A stretch of 64,000 bases of DNA. Origin: Lingula anatina. Lineage: Eukaryota > Brachiopoda > Lingulata > Lingulida > Lingulidae. Positions 47,055 to 57,688 of this stretch are shown piece by piece. The DNA lies in the NCBI RefSeq assembly GCF_001039355.2, contig NW_019774692.1, forward strand, positions 63,985 to 127,984, written 5' to 3'. The position numbers were made by a program, and so were the translations under genes. Below the pieces are notes generated by a model. That model made no database searches. It was not told where the DNA came from and saw nothing but the letters and a program-made list of their open reading frames with translations. The number at the start of each line of letters is the position of its first letter. Within the stretch, counting starts at the first letter, position 1.

Positions 47055-47714
47055 CTAATTATTTTCTTGATATTCTTTAAATTTTACAAAACTTTTTTCA
47101 AATAAAATCCATTCACAAATATTTGTTAAATGATCATAAATTCTTGAAATAGATCTTAATTGAAAAAAGAAATTTGATTTTGAAAAAATAATATCATCTT
47201 TTTCATTTTTCAAATTATCAAAAATTTCATTAAATATATCTGAATTTAATTTAATTTTTTTTCTCAAATTCAAAAAATCTAATACATCTTTTGTTTTTGA
47301 TGAAACTATTAATACTTCTATTTTTTTAAAATCTAAAATTATTTCTTTTAATATATTTATCAATATTTTAGAAATATTTTGAACAAAATTAATATTTTTT
47401 AATATAAAACAAGAAATTTCACTTGTATAATCTGCAATACGTTCTAACTCATAATTAATATATGAACTTGAAATAATTGCCCTCAAATCTACACCATATG
47501 AATTGGATAATGCAAGCTCATAAACTATTCTTCTAAATAAAGAAGAATACTTTTTATTTATTTTTATTTCATTTTCTGATATATTTTTTAAAGTTTTAAT
47601 ACTTTTTTTTTCTAAACCAAAAATAAGTAATTGATTTTGTTTTAAAACTTTTTGAAATAAATTAAATATTTCTTTTTTAATAATTTCAATATTTTTATTT
47701 TGAACTGTTTTCAT
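47055..47714 (-). CDS. phoU: PhoU-domain protein
   Basis: 219 residues, helical, with two PhoU repeats: YELERIADYTSEI and RSISRIYDHLTNIC carrying the E-x-x-D-type metal-binding residues. In other bacteria PhoU damps phosphate uptake by Pst. No pst genes are in this window. Stop codon adjoins the ymdB start. Confidence 0.9.
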   Translation of the reverse strand: MKTVQNKNIEIIKKEIFNLFQKVLKQNQLLIFGLEKKSIKTLKNISENEIKINKKYSSLFRRIVYELALSNSYGVDLRAIISSSYINYELERIADYTSEISCFILKNINFVQNISKILINILKEIILDFKKIEVLIVSSKTKDVLDFLNLRKKIKLNSDIFNEIFDNLKNEKDDIIFSKSNFFFQLRSISRIYDHLTNICEWILFEKSFVKFKEYQENN

Positions 47715-47954
47715 AATTATTTTTCTAAAATTTATTACCTTTTAATTAATAAATATATTTAACTTTATTAATAACTTTATAAAAAATATTTATTTTTAAT
47801 ATTTATTTTTTATAATATATAGAATTTGTTCATTTAATTAATTTTATATTTTTTTTAAAATAAAAAAGAATTTATTTTTAAAATACAAATAATTATTAAC
47901 ATTAAATTAAAAAAAATTTAATCTTTATTTTTTTTAAATTAAAATAAAATTATA
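47715..47954. other. Divergent intergenic region, no gene seen
   Basis: Separates phoU (minus) from the membrane protein at 47955 (plus). Contains only A/T runs and a few TATAAT-like hexamers (for example near 47811); no reliable RNA gene. Confidence 0.5.
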
Positions 47955-48593
47955 ATGTTTGATTTTTTAAGTGGTGGTTCTGGTACATCTTGAATATTTT
48001 TAATAATAATAATAGGAATTGTTATTTTTATTGCTTATAGTGGATTTAAAAAAAAGAAAAAAGAAAAACAAGAACAAAATAAACGTGAACTTGAAGTAAA
48101 AAAAGAAATAAAAAAATATTTATTAGAAAATAAAAAATTAAAAAATGTTTCTGTTCATTTTGTAAAAGTTTTATCAAGATATGGAAAAATATATAAATAT
48201 AGAGATGTGTTTGATGTTTTTGTTGAAGTAAAAAATAATAAAAAAAATAAAATTATAAAAAAATATGCTTTTGAAATTGAAGGTGTTGCAACATATATAG
48301 ATAAAAAAAAATCCAATAAAGATTATGAAGTAAAATGATTTATAAACAAAGAGTTTGATGATTATGATAAACATTTAGAATTAATAGAAAAAACACCAAA
48401 TACTAAATGAAAAATTTATTTAAGATCTTTTAAAATTAAAAACTTAAAAGAAAGAAATAAATATAAAAAAGAACAATTTGAAAAAATAAAAAATTGAAAA
48501 AAAGAACAAGAATTAAGACATAAAAATATAAATAAAAAAGAACAAAAAACAAAAGATATATTTAGACCTGAAATTAAAAAACGTGATGAATAA
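47955..48593 (+). CDS. Membrane-anchored protein upstream of DUF2779 gene
   Basis: 212 residues. Short Gly/Ser N terminus (MFDFLSGGSGTSW), membrane helix at about 13-30, then a Lys/Glu coiled-coil-like domain with a globular middle (VHFVKVLSRYGKIYKYRDVFD). Overlaps the DUF2779 gene by 8 nt, so they are probably translated together. Function unknown. Confidence 0.7.
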
Positions 48594-50265
48594 TAATTTC
48601 AATATACGTAAATCAGATTTTAAATCATTTAAAAAATGTCCAAAATTAATGTGATTGATGAGAAATCGATCAAATGAAGAAGTAAAAAAATGATGTAAAA
48701 AAAATATATTATTTTTAGATAAAGAAGAACAAAAAAAATTTGAATCTAATTTTAAATATAATTCAAAAATAAAACAAAAAGTAAATTCAGAACTTGAAAT
48801 AAGAATAATTAATGGAATAAATTTTGAAAAAACTGTAAAAAAACATTTTTCAAATTTATATTCTTCATTTAATTTTGAAATAATAAAAAATAGATTTTCA
48901 ATTCCAATTAAAAAAACAAAAAAATTATTAAATGATAAAAAATATAGTGTTTTTTATCATCCAACATTTAAATTTAATAATTATATTACTGAATGTGACC
49001 TTTTAAAACGTAATAAAGATAATTCTTTTGATATTTATGAAATAAAAGGTAAAGGTAACAGCGGAATTAAAACTGATAAAAAAGATTTAATAAATGATCT
49101 TTTATATCAAAAATGATTATTAAATAAATTAAATATTAAAATTAAAAATTGTTATATAGTACATTTAAATTCTGATTATATTTATAAAAAACAATTAAAT
49201 TTAAATGAATTAATAAAAATAAATGATATTTTTAATTTTGATAAATTTCTTAATAAAAATATACAAGGCGATCTTATTGATGTTGAAAAATGATTAAATT
49301 ATTCATGAGAAGATATTAAAGAAAAAATAGAAAATAATTCATTTTGTCAAGAAGAAAAAAATAATTTTTGTACATATTTAATAAAAAAACCATTACCAAT
49401 GCATAATATAACACAACTTTACAGAATGAAAAGAATAAATAAAGGGAAAATATTATCAGAAAATAATTTTAAAGATATTAATTTAAATAACTTTAATTAT
49501 ACAAAATACTCAAAAATAATTAATCAAAAACATTTAAGACAAATTGATATTGTAAAAAATAATGCACCAGAAATTGAAAATATAGAAATAGCCAAAAATG
49601 AATTAAAAAAATATAAATATCCTATTTATTTTTTTGATTTTGAAACATGTCCAATTGCTATACCTATTTTTGAAAATTCAAATGTTTATCAACAAATACC
49701 ATTTCAATTTTCAATACATATTCTTTTAAATAAAAACTATGATTTAAAAACAAAAAAAAATATAATACATAAAGAATTTATTATAAATTCTAAAAAAAAT
49801 CCCAAAATAGAATTTATAAAACATTTTATAAAATATATTAAAGAATATGATTTTGGTACATATGTTGCATATCATATACCATTTGAAAAACAAATTATAA
49901 AAAAAATTCTTGAAAATGATGCAAATTTATTAACAAAAAAAGAAAAAAATATATTAGAAACAATAATTTTTAATATTGTTGATTTAAAAGATTTTTTTAG
50001 TAATTTTAATATTTATTTTAAAGATTTTATGGGTTCATTATCAATTAAATATGTTTTACCTAGTTTAGATCCTACCTTTTCATATAAAAATCTAAAAATT
50101 CAAAGTGGTGATCAAGCATTATCAAAATATTATAATTATATAAATAATTTAATTTCACAAGAAGAATGAGAAAAAAAAATAACAAATAATTTAAAAAAAT
50201 ACTGTGGTTTAGACAGTCTTGCAATGGTTGTTATTTTTGATAAACTAAAAAAAATAATAAATTAA
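48586..50265 (+). CDS. DUF2779 protein: PD-(D/E)XK-like plus DEDD exonuclease-like domains
   Basis: 559 residues. N-terminal half resembles Cas4/RecB-type nucleases: Asp138 in ECDLL and Glu152/Lys154 in YEIKG form a D...ExK site, and Cys residues appear early and late (CPK at 18, CQEEKNNFC near 255). C-terminal half (DUF2779) opens with FFDFETCP (Asp351, Glu353) and ends YCGLDSLAMV, like DnaQ-type exonucleases. Many TGA are Trp. Predicted nuclease; pathway unknown. Confidence 0.85.
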
Positions 50266-50278
50266 AATATTTATCTAA

Positions 50279-52030
50279 TTAAATTTTAAAAAATACTATA
50301 TTTTTTTTATCTTTTAATAGTTTTCTGTATTTTAAAAATAAATTTGAATCATTTGATGTTTTCATTATTTTCTTTATTTTTTTAATTTTATTATCAATTT
50401 CTAAATTTTTACACTTATTAAACAATTCATTAAAAGTTTGATATTTTTTTAATTTATCAAAATTTAATGTTGTTTTAATAAAAAAATTATCTAATAAAAT
50501 TTTTATTTTATTTTTATTAATTTTTAATTTTTCTATTTTTTCTAATATTTTTTCTTTGTCTAATAATAAATTATTTTGATAAAAATCAAAAATAAAATCT
50601 TTTATTTCTTCATTTTCTTTACTTTTAAATCTAAAATTTAAATAATTAAATTTTTCTCTAACTTCTTTAAAAAATAATAAAAAAGATAATAAAATTTCTT
50701 CATTATTTAATATATTATTTTGTGTTTTATTAACTAATTCAGATTGTTTTTTAATTTTAATATTTAATTTTTCTAATTCTTTTTTAAACAATTTATAAGA
50801 AATATTAAATTTTAATTCTACTTTTTTTAATCAATATTCTCTTTCTATTTCTGATAAATACAAAAAAAACTTTATTAAAATTTTAATAAATTCATCTTGT
50901 TTTTCTTTAGAAAATCCACTTTCATATTGATTTATCAAAAATTGAATTGGTTCTATTATTTGATTTTCTTTTTCTTTTAAAATATTTGGGTTACTTAAAA
51001 ATAATTTATCAGGATCTAAATTTGTTTTATGATCAAAAATTAATGTTTTAATTTTAAAATCATATAACTTTAAAGAATTATTAATAGTTGATTTTCTACC
51101 TGCAAAATCACCATCTGGAACAATGATTACTTTTTTAAATGATTCTTTTATTAAACCAATTTGTTCAGAAAATAACTCAACACCTAAAGTTGAAACTGTT
51201 GGATAACCTAATTCTGTTAATCTAATTGCATCTAAAAAACCTTCAGTTAAATAAATTGTTTGAACATTTTTAAAATTATTTCTTATATTTATTAAATTAA
51301 ATAAAATTTCTTTTTTATTAAAAACATCTGAATCACGTGAAACTATAAATTTTGAAATTGTTTTTAAATTATAAATTGTTCTTCCTGAAAAACCAACCAA
51401 AACATTTTCATAATTTGTTAATGGAAACAATAAACGATCCTTAAAATAATCAATTAATTCATGTTTAAAATTAAAATTAAATAATTCTGTTTTTAATAAT
51501 TCTTTTTCATTAAAACCTTTTTTCAATAAAAAATTTATTGATTCTAAACCATTTTTTGGTGCAAAACCTAAATTGTATTTTTCTATAATTTCTATGTTAA
51601 TTTTTCTTTTAATTAAAAATTGATTTAATTCTTTTGTTGGATTTAAAATTTTCATTCTATAAAAATTTTGTAATTCTTCTAATATTTCTAATTTTTTATT
51701 TTGATCTTGATTAATTTTATTTTTATTAATGAATTCTTCATCAATTTTTAAATTAAATTTTTTTGCAATAATTTTATATGCATTTAAAAATGAAACATTT
51801 TCAAATAAAACAACAAATTTTATTGCTGTTCCACCAGTTCCGCAAGAAAAACACTTAAAAATTTGTTTTTTAGTTGATACAACTAAAGAAGGATTATTAT
51901 CTTTATGAAATGGACAAAGTGCTATAAAATCTTTCCCTTTTTTATTTAATATTAAATATTCTTTGATAACATCAAAAATATCTACTTTTTCATTTATTTC
52001 TTTATTAAATTTATTGAACTCTAAATTCAT
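50279..52030 (-). CDS. dnaG: DNA primase DnaG
   Basis: 583 residues. Zinc finger Cys39, His42, Cys60, Cys63 (ALCPFHKDNNPS, KCFSCGTGG); RNA polymerase core with TOPRIM Glu in LTEGFLDAIR and the DxD of VPDGDFAGRKS; helical C-terminal domain that contacts DnaB. One TGA at 50831 is Trp, so the segment from 50279 belongs to the same gene. No rpoD follows it. Confidence 0.96.
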
Positions 52031-52052
52031 TTATAAATCAATTCATTAAAAA

Positions 52053-53546
52053 TTATTTACTTATTATTTTTAATAAATTATCAAAAAATTCTTTATTATA
52101 ATTAAAAATATATGGAAAAAGATTATTTCCAGCATGTCTTATTAAAATAAAAGCTTTGTGTTCTTCTTCATGATTTGAATGATGAAATTTTGAAAAATTA
52201 TTACCATGAGGATATTCTTTTAATAATAATTTTAAAATTGTATATGAATAATTAACTAAAAAATATTTTTCATATTCAAGATTTTGTAAAACACCATTAT
52301 CACTATTCATTTTTAAATTTTGATAATTATTTTCTAATCAACTCTTAAATTCATTTTCTGTTATTTCAAATTCTTCAATTGATAAATCAAAACTTTTAAT
52401 TTTTTGATTTCACAAATTATTTTGTTCTTCATCTAAAAATTTTAATTTATAAAAAAAATCTTGAAAAATTTCTAAAATATTTTTTATATCTTTAAATTTA
52501 AATACTCATTTTGTAACATTATCTTCAATAATTGTTTTTTGAATAAATTTTCAAACTTTTAAAAAATGAATTAATTTTTGTTTTTTTTCATCTGATTCAT
52601 TTAAATATAAAAAATCTATATATTTATAAAATTGTGAAAAAGAACCTCTTCTATGTACATTAATACTACTTTGATTTTTTATATTTATAATTGATGTCAA
52701 AATACTTTCAATAACTTTTCTTGATAATGATCAAAATAAAACATAATTAATATTTCTTTCAAATTTAGATATTTTATTTTCTGAAAAAAAAGTATTATTA
52801 ACTAATTTTGAAAATAATAAATAATCAGTTTGAACTAAATCTTCAATTCTTAATTCAATTAAAAATCTTTTACTATCATTAAAAATTCTAAATAATCGAC
52901 TATCATTTCTGTTACCATCTTCATTTATAAAAAAATTTAAAAATGATATTTTATGTGAAAGCATTAATGTTGAATGTATTTTTTTATTTAATCCAAATTT
53001 TTTAATAAATTCAAAAATAAAAAAATCAATCAAAAAATTGTCAAAATAATCTAAATAATCACTTACATCATCTAAAACAATAATGTATTTAACATCTGTT
53101 TTATCATTATAAAAATATTCTTTTAATGAAATAAAAAATGAAAATAATGCTAACATTTTCTTTTGTCCAATACTATCTAAATTTTTAAAATCTTTTGTTT
53201 TTTCAAAATAATTTAAATCAAAATTTTTATTTATTAAAAATAATTCTTTACTTATATATTCTATAATTTTGTCATTTATTATAAAATTATTTACAAATTT
53301 TCTATCAAAATAAAAAAATTTAACATTATTATTATTTTCAAAATATTTTCCATCAACATTTTTTAATTGATCAACTAAACTTGTCTTACCAGTACCATCA
53401 GGTCCATATATAAATAGATGTTTAATTCCATTATTATTTAATATATATTCACCAAATTGATGAAACTTAAATACTGACTCATTATCTTTACATTTACATT
53501 CATTTTTATACAAACAAAATAGCTTATTATTATTTATAAATTTCAT
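52053..53546 (-). CDS. P-loop ATPase of unknown function, His-rich C terminus
   Basis: 497 residues. Walker A YGPDGTGKTSLV (48-58) and Walker B YIIVLDDVSDYLD (about 154-166, double Asp), then LMLSHK as sensor-1-like strand, so an AAA+/STAND-type NTPase. Cys-rich N terminus (CLYKNECKC). The C terminus contains HGNNFSKFHHSNHEEEH, unusual in this proteome. Five or so TGA are Trp. It lies between dnaG and two tRNA genes. I do not recognise a named family; a chromosome-partition, defence or signalling role would be speculation. Confidence 0.75.
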
Positions 53547-53652
53547 TATTATATTTTAAACCCCATAAATTATATATTAAATATTATAATCAAATAAAAT
53601 AATATTAAATTAAATTATTTTAATAATTTTTTATTTATTTCAATTTATCAAT

Positions 53653-53658
53653 TATAAT
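53653..53658 (+). promoter_or_regulatory. Probable -10 box for tRNA-Asn/tRNA-Glu
   Basis: TATAAT 11 nt before the mature tRNA-Asn 5' end; no good -35 hexamer is visible at 16-18 nt upstream. Confidence 0.5.
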
Positions 53659-53669
53659 ATTATTTAAAT

Positions 53670-53745
53670 GCCCAATTAGCTCAGTGGTTAGAGCGGTTCC
53701 CTGTTAAGGAAAAGGTCACAAGTTCGAATCTTGTATTGGGCGCCA
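53670..53745 (+). tRNA. tRNA-Asn (anticodon GTT)
   Basis: 76 nt with encoded CCA. Acceptor GCCCAAT/ATTGGGC, D arm GCTC..GAGC, anticodon loop CTGTTAA, T arm ACAAG-TTCGAAT-CTTGT. The first anticodon-stem pair is a mismatch. Confidence 0.95.
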
Positions 53746-53754
53746 TTTTTAAAT

Positions 53755-53830
53755 GGCCCGTTGGTGAAGTGGTTAACACACTGGTTTTTCACACCAGCAT
53801 TCAGGAGTTCGAGTCTCCTACGGGTCACCA
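53755..53830 (+). tRNA. tRNA-Glu (anticodon TTC)
   Basis: 76 nt with encoded CCA. Acceptor GGCCCGT/ACGGGTC with one G-U, anticodon stem CTGGT/ACCAG with loop TTTTCAC, T arm AGGAG-TTCGAGT-CTCCT. Nine bases after tRNA-Asn, so co-transcribed. Confidence 0.95.
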
Positions 53831-53834
53831 TAAA

Positions 53835-54251
53835 TTAACTTTTTATACTTAAATTAATAATTTCTTTTTCTCATAATTTTATTAATTTTTTATTTTTATT
53901 ATATTTATCAACTTTTAAATTTTTAACCATTAAAAAAATATTTTTTTTAGAAAAATTAATATTTTTTAAATTTTTATTTCATTCATTTTCTTTTTTATAC
54001 AAATCTATTTTTAAAAAAGAAAATTCTAAAATATCTATTTTTTTTATTTCTTTTAATAAATTAATTAATGTATCATTTTGTATTAAATATCAATATTGAT
54101 TTAAAAATATATAAAAAGAATAAGAAATTTTTTTATTTTCTATAATTTTTGTATTATTTAATAAATAAAATAAATTTTCTAAAATCAAAATTAATTCATT
54201 ATAATTTTTTTTTAAAATTAAAATTTCAGTTTTTATATTATTTGTTTTCAT
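53835..54251 (-). CDS. Hypothetical helical protein
   Basis: 138 residues with three TGA-Trp. No membrane segment; alternating Ile/Leu and Lys/Asn/Glu suggest an all-helical cytosolic protein. Divergent from cdd (27 nt between starts) and stops 5 nt from the tRNA-Glu end. No family recognised. Confidence 0.6.
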
Positions 54252-54278
54252 ATATTAATTGTTATAAAATATATTTTA

Positions 54279-54677
54279 ATGGAAATAAAAGAATTAATTA
54301 AACAAATTAAAAAAATTGCAGAAACAGCATATTGTCCTTTTTCAAATTTTAAAGTTGGTTGTTTAATAGAAACAAAGGATAATTCAATATTTTTAGGACA
54401 TAATATTGAAAATTCTGCTTTTCCTTCTTCAATATGTGCTGAAGTAGTTGCTTTTTCAGCATTTAATATATCTGGCAAAAAAGCAAAAGATATAAAAAAA
54501 ATACTTATTTATAATTCAAGTAATTTTATTTCACCATGTGGTAATTGTAGACAAATAATGGTTGAATTAGCTAATTTAGAAACTAAAGTTTTATTAATAA
54601 ATGGTAAAGATGAAATTATTGAAACGAATATAAAAAAATTAATGCCATTTTCATTTAAAACAAAAAAATTTAATTAA
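54279..54677 (+). CDS. cdd: Cytidine deaminase
   Basis: 132 residues, normal length, homotetrameric zinc enzyme of pyrimidine salvage. Zinc site: CAEVVAF (Cys and catalytic Glu) and PCGNCRQ. Substrate-binding FKVGCLIE and NIENSAFPSSIC are in the family pattern. Stands alone between an unknown gene and trmD (convergent). Confidence 0.96.
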   Translation: MEIKELIKQIKKIAETAYCPFSNFKVGCLIETKDNSIFLGHNIENSAFPSSICAEVVAFSAFNISGKKAKDIKKILIYNSSNFISPCGNCRQIMVELANLETKVLLINGKDEIIETNIKKLMPFSFKTKKFN

Positions 54678-54688
54678 TAAAAAATATT

Positions 54689-55420
54689 TTATTTATTAAT
54701 TAAATCTTTTTCTTCTTTTAATAATGGAAATTTTTTAATTAAATCAGGTCTTTTTTTAATTGTTTTTTTTATAGATTGAATTTTTCTTCATTTTTCTATA
54801 TTTTTATGATGTCCAGATAATAATACTTCTGGTACTTTTTTACCCAAAAAATTTCTTGGTTTTGTATATACAGGAAAATCTAATCTACCATCAATTGTAA
54901 AAGAATCATTTTCTTTTGATAAATTTTTAATAACTTTTGGAACTAATCTTATTAATGTATTAAAAACAACTAAAGAAGATAATTCTCCACCAGTTAAAAT
55001 ATAATCTCCAATTGATATTTCAAAATCTACAAAATCACGTATTCTTTCATCAAAACCTTCATAATTACCAGAAATTAATAAAATATTGTTGTTTTTGTTT
55101 TCAAGTATTTTTTTTGCTTGATTTTGATTTCATATATTACCTTGTGGTGTTAATAAAATAGTTATTAAATTTCCATTTTTATCTGTTTTTAACTTTTGTA
55201 TCACTTTATATATTGGTTCAACCATAAGAACCATACCATTTCCTCCACCAAATTGAAAATCATCAACTGTTTTATGTTTATCAATACTAAAATCTCGTAA
55301 ATTTATTAAATTAACACTTATATATTCATTTTTAATTGCTCTTTTAACAATTGAATGATTCATAAAAACTTCAAATAAATCTGGAAAAATAGATAAAAAA
55401 TAAAAATTTAATTTTTTCAT
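54689..55420 (-). CDS. trmD: tRNA (guanine(37)-N1)-methyltransferase TrmD
   Basis: 243 residues. SPOUT trefoil-knot signatures: DFQFGGGNGMVLMVEPIY, ISGNYEGFDERI, IGDYILTGGELSSL, and the C-terminal LSGHHKNIEKWRKI. Last gene of the rpsP-khpA-rimM-trmD operon. Confidence 0.97.
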
Positions 55421-55449
55421 AATAATAAATTTATTTTAACTTTTTTTAT

Positions 55450-55956
55450 TTAAAACATTAATTCTTTAAATTTTTTTGTTAAAAATAAAGTTTTTGTTTC
55501 TTTATTTACATATTTAATATATAACTTTACAAATGGTACTAAAATTTTTTTATTTTTACTTTTAATTTCTATAATAGGATTTGAAATTGTTGAAAAAAAA
55601 TCTATTATATTTCCTATATTTTCACTTTCAAAATTACAATCATATCCAATTAAATTTGGTAAATAAGGTAATTTTGATATTTCTTCAAATTGTTTAGATG
55701 TTATTTCTAAAAATAAATCTTTTAATTTTTTTACTTCATTTAAACTATTAAATTCTTTAAATTTAATTATTTGTCTATTTTTTTTAAAAAAATACTTTTC
55801 TATTTCAACAAAAATATTATACTTTTTAATAAAAATCTTAATTCCTATTGGTAAAACAAATTTTCCAATTCATGAAAATTTTTCAAAAACAATAAAACCA
55901 TTTAAACCATGGAATCTAATTATTTTTCCTATTTTTAATAATTTTTTATTTTGCAA
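55450..55956 (-). CDS. rimM: Ribosome maturation factor RimM
   Basis: 168 residues. N-terminal KIGKIIRFHGLNGFIVFEKF matches the RimM G-x-x-HG-x-x-G motif and the C-terminal PRC-barrel follows (IIEIKSKNKKILVPFVKLYIKYV). Helps 30S head assembly with S19. The only sensible start is a TTG at 55956, 11 nt inside the khpA end. Position between khpA and trmD confirms it. Confidence 0.92.
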
Positions 55957-56197
55957 TATCTATAATTATTTGACAATTATTTAAATAACCTTTAATTTTA
56001 ACCAAATTGCTAATTGTATTTATTGTCTCACCATTTTTTCCAACAACTCTAGATAAATATTTTTTACCAGGTGAAATTACAATTTGTATGACTTTTTTTT
56101 CAAAATCACTTTTTAACAATTCTGATTGAATAACATATATTGAATTATCTTTGCCAAAAATATTATCAATTATTTTTTTTACAAATTTGTCATACAT
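55946..56197 (-). CDS. khpA: KH-domain RNA-binding protein KhpA
   Basis: 83 residues, single KH domain with SRVVGKNGETINTIS (GxxG loop). KhpA/YlqC typically lies between rpsP and rimM, and partners KhpB in binding small RNAs and mRNAs. Its end overlaps the rimM start. Confidence 0.94.
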   Translation of the reverse strand: MYDKFVKKIIDNIFGKDNSIYVIQSELLKSDFEKKVIQIVISPGKKYLSRVVGKNGETINTISNLVKIKGYLNNCQIIIDIAK

Positions 56198-56216
56198 TAT
56201 TTAAATAATAAAAATT

Positions 56217-56543
56217 TTATTGTTTTTCAATATCTTTTTTATTTTCTTTTATTTTATTTTTTGTGATTTTTTTTTGTTTTAATATTTCTTGTTTTTTTTC
56301 TGTAAATTCTTTAATAATTTTTTGTTTTTTTAAAATAGATCTTACAGTTTCTGTTGGTTGTGCACCATTTTCTAATCACTTTAAAACAGATTCTCTTTTT
56401 ATATCAACTTTATTTTCTAATGGAAAATAATGACCAACTTTTTCCAAAAAAATTGCATCTCTAGCTCTTCTACTATCAATTGCAACAATTTGATATGATG
56501 GTGAATGTTTTTTTCCAGTTCTTCTTAATCTTAATTTAACCAT
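56217..56543 (-). CDS. rpsP: 30S ribosomal protein S16
   Basis: 108 residues. MVKLRLRRTGKKHSPSYQIV and DSRRARDAIFLEKVGHYFP are the S16 core; the 25-residue Lys/Glu C-terminal extension is common in mycoplasmas. Starts 5 nt after the GAPDH-like gene. Confidence 0.97.
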
Positions 56544-56548
56544 TTTTT

Positions 56549-57631
56549 TTATTTATTAAATCCAATTGTTCCTACAATATATTGAATAGTTTTAAAAACA
56601 CTTTTTATAAATGAAGTTTCATAATCAAATCAAATTCCAATTTTTAAAATAGATGTTGTTTTTTTATTAACAATTTTTATTAAATTTTTATTTATAACAC
56701 CATAAAAATCACTAGAAACTATATCTTGTGAAACTAATTCATCTTCTGAATAACCAATCAATCCATTAACCTTTTCTTTTATTAATTTATTAAATTCAGT
56801 TAAATTATAACTTTTTTTATTATAAAAAGTTATATTCATTAAAGCGCCAGTTGTTACAGGAACTAAAGAAACATCTCCAGAATATGTAATGTTTTCATTA
56901 TTTTGTGATAAATTTTCTATTTCATTAATAATATTTTCATAATCTAAAGATGGAATTATATTATTAAATAATGAACGAGAAAATTCAAATGGAGTTTCTT
57001 TTATATCAATAATTGAATCTAACATTACCATATTTGTCTTTGGTCCTTTAATAATATCAAAATTAATATGATTTAGATCTAAATTTAAATTATTTTCTAT
57101 TAATTTCATTATTGTTGTTTCAATATTTGGAATTTTAATTACATTATTTTTTTTAATATCAATTTCATTATTTTCTAATCCATAACAATTAATTTTTCCA
57201 ATTTTATTTAAATGAAGTTTATTATTATTTAAAATTACAACTTTTGATTCTAATTTACTTAATTTTTTAATTTCATCAACTTTTTTTTCAGAAAGATCAA
57301 CAATAATATCAACTGAATTATTTTTAACAAATGTTTTGTTAAATAAATTTGGAGGTAAAATTTTAATATTCATCTTTGTTTTACCTTGATAAACAATATG
57401 TACACCTGTTTTTTTATCATTAACTACAATAAATTTATCAGTAGTTGATTTTCCATGATTACTATCATATTTTAAAAATTTAATTATTTCTTTTGCTGAA
57501 AATTTTGTTACAATTGCAACAATATTAAAATTTTCACTAAAATCTAATTGAAAAAATAAATTTTTTTCTAATCTTCCAAAATTAGCAAATAAAACTGTTG
57601 GTTTGTTATTAATATTATTTTTTTCTTTCAT
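56549..57631 (-). CDS. GAPDH-like protein lacking the catalytic cysteine
   Basis: 360 residues. The glyceraldehyde-3-phosphate dehydrogenase frame can be followed end to end: FANFGRLEKNLFF (NAD-site GFGR), LKYDSNHGK, IDVIVDLS-like strand, SLVPVTTGALMNITF, LIGYSEDELVSQDIVSSDF, and the C-terminal WFDYETSFIKSVFKTIQYI where GAPDH has W-Y-D-N-E. The SCTTN site reads IPNIETTIM, with Glu171 at the Cys position, and the partner His is also not evident. So dehydrogenase activity is unlikely; NAD(H) or RNA binding may remain. It lies 5 nt before rpsP, probably in the same transcript. Confidence 0.85.
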
Positions 57632-57688
57632 ATTTTATATTTTTAATATTATATATTAATTTAAATAATATAATTTAATTTTAAAATT

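Noticed and set aside
47715-47954. Possible small stable RNA between phoU and the next gene
   Set aside because: No GC-richer or structured segment like those of the tRNAs is visible.
50279-50791. Separate gene downstream of dnaG
   Set aside because: The apparent start is an internal TTG; the frame continues from dnaG through a TGA-Trp at 50831 and forms its C-terminal domain.
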